Shown here: positions 59,418-64,000 of the stretch, one piece after another
Layout of the letters: each line of letters begins with the position of its first letter
Numbering within the stretch: the first letter of the stretch is position 1
From: Halorubrum hochsteinianum
GTDB lineage: Archaea > Halobacteriota > Halobacteria > Halobacteriales > Haloferacaceae
NCBI RefSeq assembly: GCF_023702125.1
Contig: NZ_CP098415.1
Span: 124,001 to 188,000 of the forward strand
Direction of reading: 5' to 3'
Length of the DNA stretch: 64,000 nt
The notes under the pieces: model-generated
What the model was told of the DNA's origin: nothing
The model's input: the letters and a program-made list of their open reading frames with translations, nothing else
The model's database searches: none
Made by a program: the position numbers and the translations under genes

Positions 59418-62372
59418 ATGGCACGACCCTCCCGTCGGCGCTTCCTCGGTGGTAGCGCCCTGACGCTCGCCGCGCTGACAGGCGTTCTCGACCCCGCGAC
59501 CGACGACAGTTCCCTCGACCGACCGGCCGGCGCGCCGGCCGACCTCGATGTCGACGTCCCCGCGCCGCTCGCCGACGCGTTCCTCCCGGTCCCCGCGGCC
59601 GACGCGCTCTCGGCCACGTACGCGACGGTCATCGCCGACGCCGTCGACGCCGACTCCGACGAGGATCTCAGCTATCGCGTCCGTCCCGCGACCGAACGGC
59701 TCGATGTCGACGCCGACGAGCTCTCGGCGACCGTCGGGATCCGAACGGCCGACCGCGGCATCAGGCTGACGACGGCCGTCGGCGAATTCGACCGGCCCGA
59801 TGACGGCGAGACGGTCGCGGTCGGTCCGGAATCAGATGACCCGAGCGGTTCGGACGACGGCGGGCCGGACGACGACGCGTCCGCGGACGCCGAGACGACG
59901 GACGACCTCCCCGCGGGCTGGCGGCTGGCCGAGACGGACGAGACCGCCTTCGTCGCCGGCGACGGCGTCGCGGCGGTCGCGACCGGTGACGGAACCGTCC
60001 CCGGCCCGCGCGGTCGGTCGAGCGCGTCGCCGGACGACGCCGCCGAAGCGCGTGTCGAGACCGCCCGAACCGCCGGCCGGGCGGCAGCGGACGAGGCCGA
60101 CCGCTTCGCGGAGGGGCCGCTCGGCGCGGCCGCGCTCCCGCGGCTCGGCGGGTTCGAGACGGTGCTGCTCGTCCCGGACGCCGCGGCCGGCCCGTTCCCG
60201 GCCGGGGTCCCGGGCGACGTCGACGCGTTCGCCGCGGGCTTCGAGGTCGCCCCCGGAGCGCTCCGCGACCTGACCGGGACGGCGGAGAACGCCTACGTGA
60301 TCCGCCCGACCGACGACGCGGGCCGCCTCTCCGACGAGAGCGCCGAGCGGCTGGTGCGCGAGATCGACCCGGCGGTCCCGGTCGAAACCGAGATCACCCG
60401 GACCGACGGGGTCGTCTTGGTCGACGCCGTCGTCGAGGCACCGCCGGAGCGGGACCCCGAGGCGTCGCCCGACGCGGAGGTGCGGTCCCGGTTCGACCGC
60501 GACGCCGGAACGGTGACGTTCGAACACGTCGAGGGCGAGCCGGTCCCGGCCGCCGAGCTGGAGCTGTGGCACGACGGCGAGGAGGTGAGCGACGACCACC
60601 TCGACGGCGACGCCTTCGAGGCGGGCGACGAGCTGACCGTCGACACGGGGCTGATCGCGGCTGTCGCGCTGCGGTGGTTCGACCCGGACGCGAACGCCTA
60701 CGACGTGTACGCCCGCGAGCGGGTCGACCGGGAGGCGTTCGCCTTCGACTACGACCTCTCGACCGAGGTGCTGACGCTTACCTACGAGGGCGACGGCGAG
60801 GCCGACGCGAGCAACCTCCGGCTGGTCCGCCGCGGCGACGACGGCGTACGGACGGTCGGTGGCGGGTTCACCGACGGGACGCTCTCCCCGGACGACGCGG
60901 TCACGGTCGAAGATGTGTCGATCGGCGACAGCGTGCGGCTGGAGTTCGACTTCGAGCGGCCGCCGGGCGTCGGCGGCGGGCCGCTCGTCCACTACCGCGC
61001 CCGGCCGCCCCGCGTCTGGATCCACTCGCGCGGAGAAGAGGGGACAGTCGTCAGGTACGACGACGAGGAGTCCCGCCCCGCCGACGCGTTCGTGACGCTG
61101 GTCGACGGGGAGCCGACCGACGCCCAGTTCGCCGACGAGTACGACACCCTCTCCGAGCGCGACGAGCTGGTGCTCGGCGAACTCCCGCTCGGGAGCACGG
61201 TCACGGTCGAGTGGCGGGGGCCGAACGAACCGGCCGTCGTCGCCGAGGAGGAGGTCGTGCCGAACACCCGCGCGTCGATCGAGTACGACCCGGACGCGGG
61301 CGAGGTCACGGTGCGACACCGGAGCGGCCGGGCGCTCCCGGCCTCGGACCTCGAACTACAGGCCGGCCGGACCCCGACCGACGTCCAGCCCGCCGACGAG
61401 CTCGACGAGTTCGGTCCCGACGACTCGTTCTCGGTCCCGGTCCCGCCGCTCTCGCGCGTGCGGCTCGTGTGGACCGGCGGCGAGCGCGAGCACCACATCG
61501 GCGGGACGACCACGGCCCGCGACGCGTTCGCCGCGGCGTACGACGCCGACGACGAGGCGATGACCGTCGAGTACATCGGCGAGCGGCCGGTCGACCCGGA
61601 GCGGCTCCGGGTGAGAGTGGGGGGCGGAACCGGGCCGCGGGGGCGCGAACGCGAGCGGCAGTCGGAGTTCGCGGCCGAGTACGACGAGCTGACGACCGGC
61701 GACGCGGTGACGGTCGCGGACGTCGGCCCCGACGACACCGTGGTCGTCAGCGTCCACACCGAGTTCGAGAACGGCTCCATGACCAGCTCCGTCGCCCACT
61801 TCTCGGCGGCACCGCGCCGCGGGTTCGTCGTCGACGATGGCGGGGAAGGCGAGGAGGGTGGAGGGGCGTCCGAGACGGTCCTCCGCTACGTCGGCGAGGT
61901 CCGCCGCGACGCCGACGCGTTCCGCGTCCTCGTCGACGGCGAGCCGGCGGACGCGCAGCCCGCCGACGAGGCCGACCGGTTGACCGGCGGCGAGACCCTG
62001 TCCCTCGGCGACCTGGCGGCCGGAACGAAGGTCGCCGTCGAGTGGACCGGCGGGGGCGAGACGCGGACGGTGACGGAGCACGTGCTCCCGCCGCAGGCGA
62101 CGTTTGAGGTCACGTACGAGCCGTCCGACGGCGAGGAGTCGGGCGGCGTCGTGACGCTCGTACACGCCGGGGGTGACGCCGTCGACGCTGAACGCCTCGA
62201 CGTGGTCGTGGAGCCGGCGACCGACGGACTGCGCCCGTGGGACCCCGACGCCGACACGGTGACGGCGGGCGACGAGACGACCGTCGCGGTCGACGGCGAG
62301 GCCCGGATGGCCGTCGTCGTCTTCCGCGAGCGCGAGGTGCTCCACCGCGAACCCCTCGGCGACGAGGAGTAG
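59418..62372 (+). CDS. Tat-exported surface protein with seven beta-rich repeats
   Basis: A 984-residue acidic protein of no recognised family. It has a Tat signal (residues about 1-30, SRRRFLGGSALTLAAL) without a lipobox and without a C-terminal anchor. A first region (about 40-350) is unassigned. After it, residues 354-984 consist of seven degenerate repeats of 85-96 residues, starting near 354, 440, 530, 617, 703, 799 and 893. Each runs as a strand (F/Y-x-Y-D), VTLTY-type strand, a D-A-x-x-L strand, FAD-D-x-LT-x-G-D-x-(V)-(T)-V and a closing V-x-V-x-W strand. This pattern resembles the C-terminal beta-sandwich of haloarchaeal type IV pilins (inference). It may be a cell-surface protein. 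Confidence 0.75.
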   Translation: MARPSRRRFLGGSALTLAALTGVLDPATDDSSLDRPAGAPADLDVDVPAPLADAFLPVPAADALSATYATVIADAVDADSDEDLSYRVRPATERLDVDADELSATVGIRTADRGIRLTTAVGEFDRPDDGETVAVGPESDDPSGSDDGGPDDDASADAETTDDLPAGWRLAETDETAFVAGDGVAAVATGDGTVPGPRGRSSASPDDAAEARVETARTAGRAAADEADRFAEGPLGAAALPRLGGFETVLLVPDAAAGPFPAGVPGDVDAFAAGFEVAPGALRDLTGTAENAYVIRPTDDAGRLSDESAERLVREIDPAVPVETEITRTDGVVLVDAVVEAPPERDPEASPDAEVRSRFDRDAGTVTFEHVEGEPVPAAELELWHDGEEVSDDHLDGDAFEAGDELTVDTGLIAAVALRWFDPDANAYDVYARERVDREAFAFDYDLSTEVLTLTYEGDGEADASNLRLVRRGDDGVRTVGGGFTDGTLSPDDAVTVEDVSIGDSVRLEFDFERPPGVGGGPLVHYRARPPRVWIHSRGEEGTVVRYDDEESRPADAFVTLVDGEPTDAQFADEYDTLSERDELVLGELPLGSTVTVEWRGPNEPAVVAEEEVVPNTRASIEYDPDAGEVTVRHRSGRALPASDLELQAGRTPTDVQPADELDEFGPDDSFSVPVPPLSRVRLVWTGGEREHHIGGTTTARDAFAAAYDADDEAMTVEYIGERPVDPERLRVRVGGGTGPRGRERERQSEFAAEYDELTTGDAVTVADVGPDDTVVVSVHTEFENGSMTSSVAHFSAAPRRGFVVDDGGEGEEGGGASETVLRYVGEVRRDADAFRVLVDGEPADAQPADEADRLTGGETLSLGDLAAGTKVAVEWTGGGETRTVTEHVLPPQATFEVTYEPSDGEESGGVVTLVHAGGDAVDAERLDVVVEPATDGLRPWDPDADTVTAGDETTVAVDGEARMAVVVFREREVLHREPLGDEE

Positions 62373-62446
62373 TCGGCCGGAATCCGGCGGAGCCGCAGTC
62401 GAACGCCGTTCGACGGGGTTTTATCCCTCTGTCTCGGCCGACACAC

Positions 62447-63067
62447 GTGGATATCGACACCGTCCGAGAGTCGTGGACGAACCGGACGGGCGAGTACTCT
62501 CCGGCGTACTACGCGCACTACGGTCCGAACGAGACGAGTTCGGTGATCCGCGACGCCCTCGACCGGAACCTCCGCCGCGACGCGAGCGTCCTCGAACTCG
62601 GCTGCGGCTCGGGCCGCCACCTCGCGCACCTCGCGGACCACGGCTTCGAGGACCTCTCCGGCGTCGACATCGACCCCGAGGCGTTCGACACGATGCGGGA
62701 GGCGTATCCCGACCTCGCCGAGGACGGAACGTTCCGCTGCGGCCCCATCGAGGAGGTCGTCACGGAGTTCGACGACGGGCGGTTCGACGCGGTCTACTCC
62801 GTCGAAACGCTCCAGCACCTACACCCCGACGCCGATTGGGTCTTCGGAGAGATCGCCAGGATCACGGACGGGGTCCTCGTCACGGCGGAGATCGAGGCAC
62901 CGACGCGCGACTCGGCCCCGTCCGACCCGGACGTGAACTACGTCGACGAGGAGACGCCGCTGTACTACCGGGACTGGAACCGAGTCTTCACCTCGCTGGG
63001 CCTCGTCGAGGTCGACGTCGTCCGCGGCGACAGAGACACCACGCGGACGTTCCGAGCGTCCGACTGA
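62447..63067 (+). CDS. SAM-dependent methyltransferase (class I)
   Basis: A 206-residue methyltransferase. The SAM motif I is VLELGCGSGRHLAHLADHG, then acidic GVDIDPEAFDTM, and motif IV FDAVYSVETLQHL. Substrate unknown; it could act on a small molecule. The GTG at 62447 was chosen because a TATA-like gttttatcc (62418-62426) lies about 25 nt upstream, giving a leaderless transcript; a longer frame overlaps the previous gene. Confidence 0.85.
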   Translation: MDIDTVRESWTNRTGEYSPAYYAHYGPNETSSVIRDALDRNLRRDASVLELGCGSGRHLAHLADHGFEDLSGVDIDPEAFDTMREAYPDLAEDGTFRCGPIEEVVTEFDDGRFDAVYSVETLQHLHPDADWVFGEIARITDGVLVTAEIEAPTRDSAPSDPDVNYVDEETPLYYRDWNRVFTSLGLVEVDVVRGDRDTTRTFRASD

Positions 63068-63151
63068 CCGCCGGACCCGAGGGGCCCTCCGAACGCCGCC
63101 GCGCCGAGGCGAGTCCTTTTAACCGGCGCGTCGCCTCGTCTCTCCCAACCG

Positions 63152-63925
63152 ATGGACGTACTCGTCGTCGGCGCGGGCGAGATCGGGCGCTGGGTCGCCG
63201 ACACCGTGTCGGCCGACGACGCGCCGGTCGACGCGAGCGTCGCGTTCGCCGACCGCGACCCGGCGGTCGCCGAGGACGCCGCGGCCGAGCGCGACGCGCG
63301 GACGGTCGACGCCGACGGGGATACCGTCCACGACGTCGTCTGCCTCGCGGTCCCGATGTCGGCGGTCCCGGCGGCGGTCGGGGCGTACGCGCCGCGCGCG
63401 GAGCGGGCGATCGTCGACGTCTCCGGCGAGATGACCGACGCGGTCGCGGCGATGCGCGAACACGCCCCGGACCTCGAACGCGCGAGCTACCACCCGCTTT
63501 TCGCGCCGCCGCGGGTCCCGGGCAACGTCGCGGTCGTCGTCGACGAGCCCGGCCCGACGGTCGAGTCGCTCTCGGCCGCCGTCGAGGCCGGCGGCAACGA
63601 CGTGTTCGAGACGACCGCCGCGGAACACGACGCCGCGATGGAGTCCGTTCAGGCGGGCGCGCACGCCGCGGTGCTCGCGTGGCGGCTCGCGGCGGACCCC
63701 GTCCGCGAGGAGTTCCACACCCCGGTGTCGGCCGCCCTCGACGAGATCGCCGACACCGTCACAGAGGGGTCGCCGGCGGTGTACGCCGAGATCCAGCGCG
63801 CGTTCGACGGGGCCGACGACGTGGCCGACGCCGCGGCCGAGATCGCGGCGGCGGACGACGAGGCGTTCGCCGCCCTCTACGAGCGCGCCCGCGGCGACCG
63901 CGAGGGGCGGGACCGGCTGGAGTGA
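63152..63925 (+). CDS. tyrA: Prephenate dehydrogenase family protein
   Basis: A 257-residue NAD(P)-dependent dehydrogenase. Rossmann motif VVGAGEIGRWVADTV at the N-terminus, conserved Ser/Asp region VDVSGEMTDAV and catalytic His in SYHPLFAPP. The C-terminal helical domain (about 150-250) has EFHTPVSAALDEIADTV. TyrA makes 4-hydroxyphenylpyruvate in tyrosine synthesis. The chorismate mutase domain is absent. It lies 84 bases after the methyltransferase on the same strand. Confidence 0.88.
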   Translation: MDVLVVGAGEIGRWVADTVSADDAPVDASVAFADRDPAVAEDAAAERDARTVDADGDTVHDVVCLAVPMSAVPAAVGAYAPRAERAIVDVSGEMTDAVAAMREHAPDLERASYHPLFAPPRVPGNVAVVVDEPGPTVESLSAAVEAGGNDVFETTAAEHDAAMESVQAGAHAAVLAWRLAADPVREEFHTPVSAALDEIADTVTEGSPAVYAEIQRAFDGADDVADAAAEIAAADDEAFAALYERARGDREGRDRLE

Positions 63926-63941
63926 GGAGAGACAGACACCC

Positions 63942-64000
63942 ATGATCGACAGAACCGCGGTTCGGAACAACGCGAACTACCTGCGCAACGTCAGACCGAT
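63942..64000 (+). CDS. Start of an unidentified gene (cut by the window end)
   Basis: ATG at 63942 is 16 bases after the tyrA stop and opens a frame reading MIDRTAVRNNANYLRNVRP to the end of the window. GAGGAGAGACAG just upstream (from 63924) contains a ribosome-site-like GGAG. Nineteen residues are too few to identify the family; it is probably co-transcribed with tyrA. Confidence 0.5.
   Translation, partial: MIDRTAVRNNANYLRNVRP

Noticed and set aside
1-64000. CRISPR array or rRNA operon
   Set aside because: No regularly spaced identical repeats with unique spacers and no rRNA-like conserved stretches were seen; the tandem arrays found have no spacers.

Overview
The window is chromosomal DNA of a halophilic archaeon (class Halobacteria), most like Halorubrum. 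The support is very high GC, Asp/Glu-rich proteins with low pI, TATA boxes about 25-30 nt before many start codons with almost no leader, Tat-type RR lipoprotein signals, an archaeal initiator tRNA-Met, aIF2-beta, diphthamide genes, an archaeal CoA pathway, and the gdh-gfcR pair known from haloarchaea. No rRNA, CRISPR array or intact insertion sequence was seen.

Layout. 1-4.4 kb: partial prolyl oligopeptidase, a phosphoesterase, msrA and a small membrane gene, with two copies of a structured non-coding repeat. 4.4-9.9 kb: ribH, an aspartate-type aminotransferase, a Usp protein and gatCA with two haloarchaeal unknowns. 9.9-16.2 kb: a YhbY-type RNA-binding protein, an mscS gene broken by an in-frame amber codon, then trkA, two trkH genes and a Usp protein (potassium uptake). 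16.3-22.9 kb: methylmalonyl-CoA mutase large subunit, phosphopantothenate synthetase, an Lrp regulator, a DUF63 membrane protein, a lipoprotein and coaBC. 23.0-32.3 kb: a compact, overlapping eight-gene Mrp-type Na+/H+ antiporter operon. 32.3-36.0 kb: a membrane protein, a wHTH regulator with a disturbed start, an NRDE protein, glucose dehydrogenase and GfcR, then a third repeat copy. 36.1-46.9 kb: glutaredoxin, dph6, glutamate dehydrogenase, a CitE-like lyase facing a MaoC hydratase, a CYTH protein, an FKBP, RecA-like and MinD-like ATPases, YlbF, an esterase and dph2. 47-54.2 kb: MetE-like protein, LOG-like protein, HAD hydrolase, XPD-type helicase, a 50-residue Cys protein, an M24 peptidase and aIF2-beta. 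54.4-54.7 kb: initiator tRNA-Met with extra copies of its 3' end. 54.7-64 kb: acyl-CoA synthetase, DUF5779 protein, DsbA-like lipoprotein, MFS transporter, a 984-residue Tat-exported repeat protein, a methyltransferase, prephenate dehydrogenase and the start of one more gene.

Functional themes. Ion and osmotic balance is prominent: Trk uptake, the Mrp antiporter with an apparent Usp-like fusion on its E subunit, three Usp-like proteins, and loss of an osmotic-release channel. CoA biosynthesis (phosphopantothenate synthetase plus coaBC), diphthamide (dph2, dph6) and glucose oxidation with its regulator are also represented.

The most unusual items are (1) a dispersed element whose hairpin stems differ between copies while pairing is kept, and whose inner segment is inverted between two copies; (2) extra direct and inverted copies of the initiator tRNA 3' end, suggesting an attachment-site scar; (3) a Tat-exported protein made of about seven beta-rich repeats that resemble haloarchaeal pilin C-terminal domains; (4) the amber codon in mscS; and (5) a likely frameshift at the start of the wHTH regulator gene.
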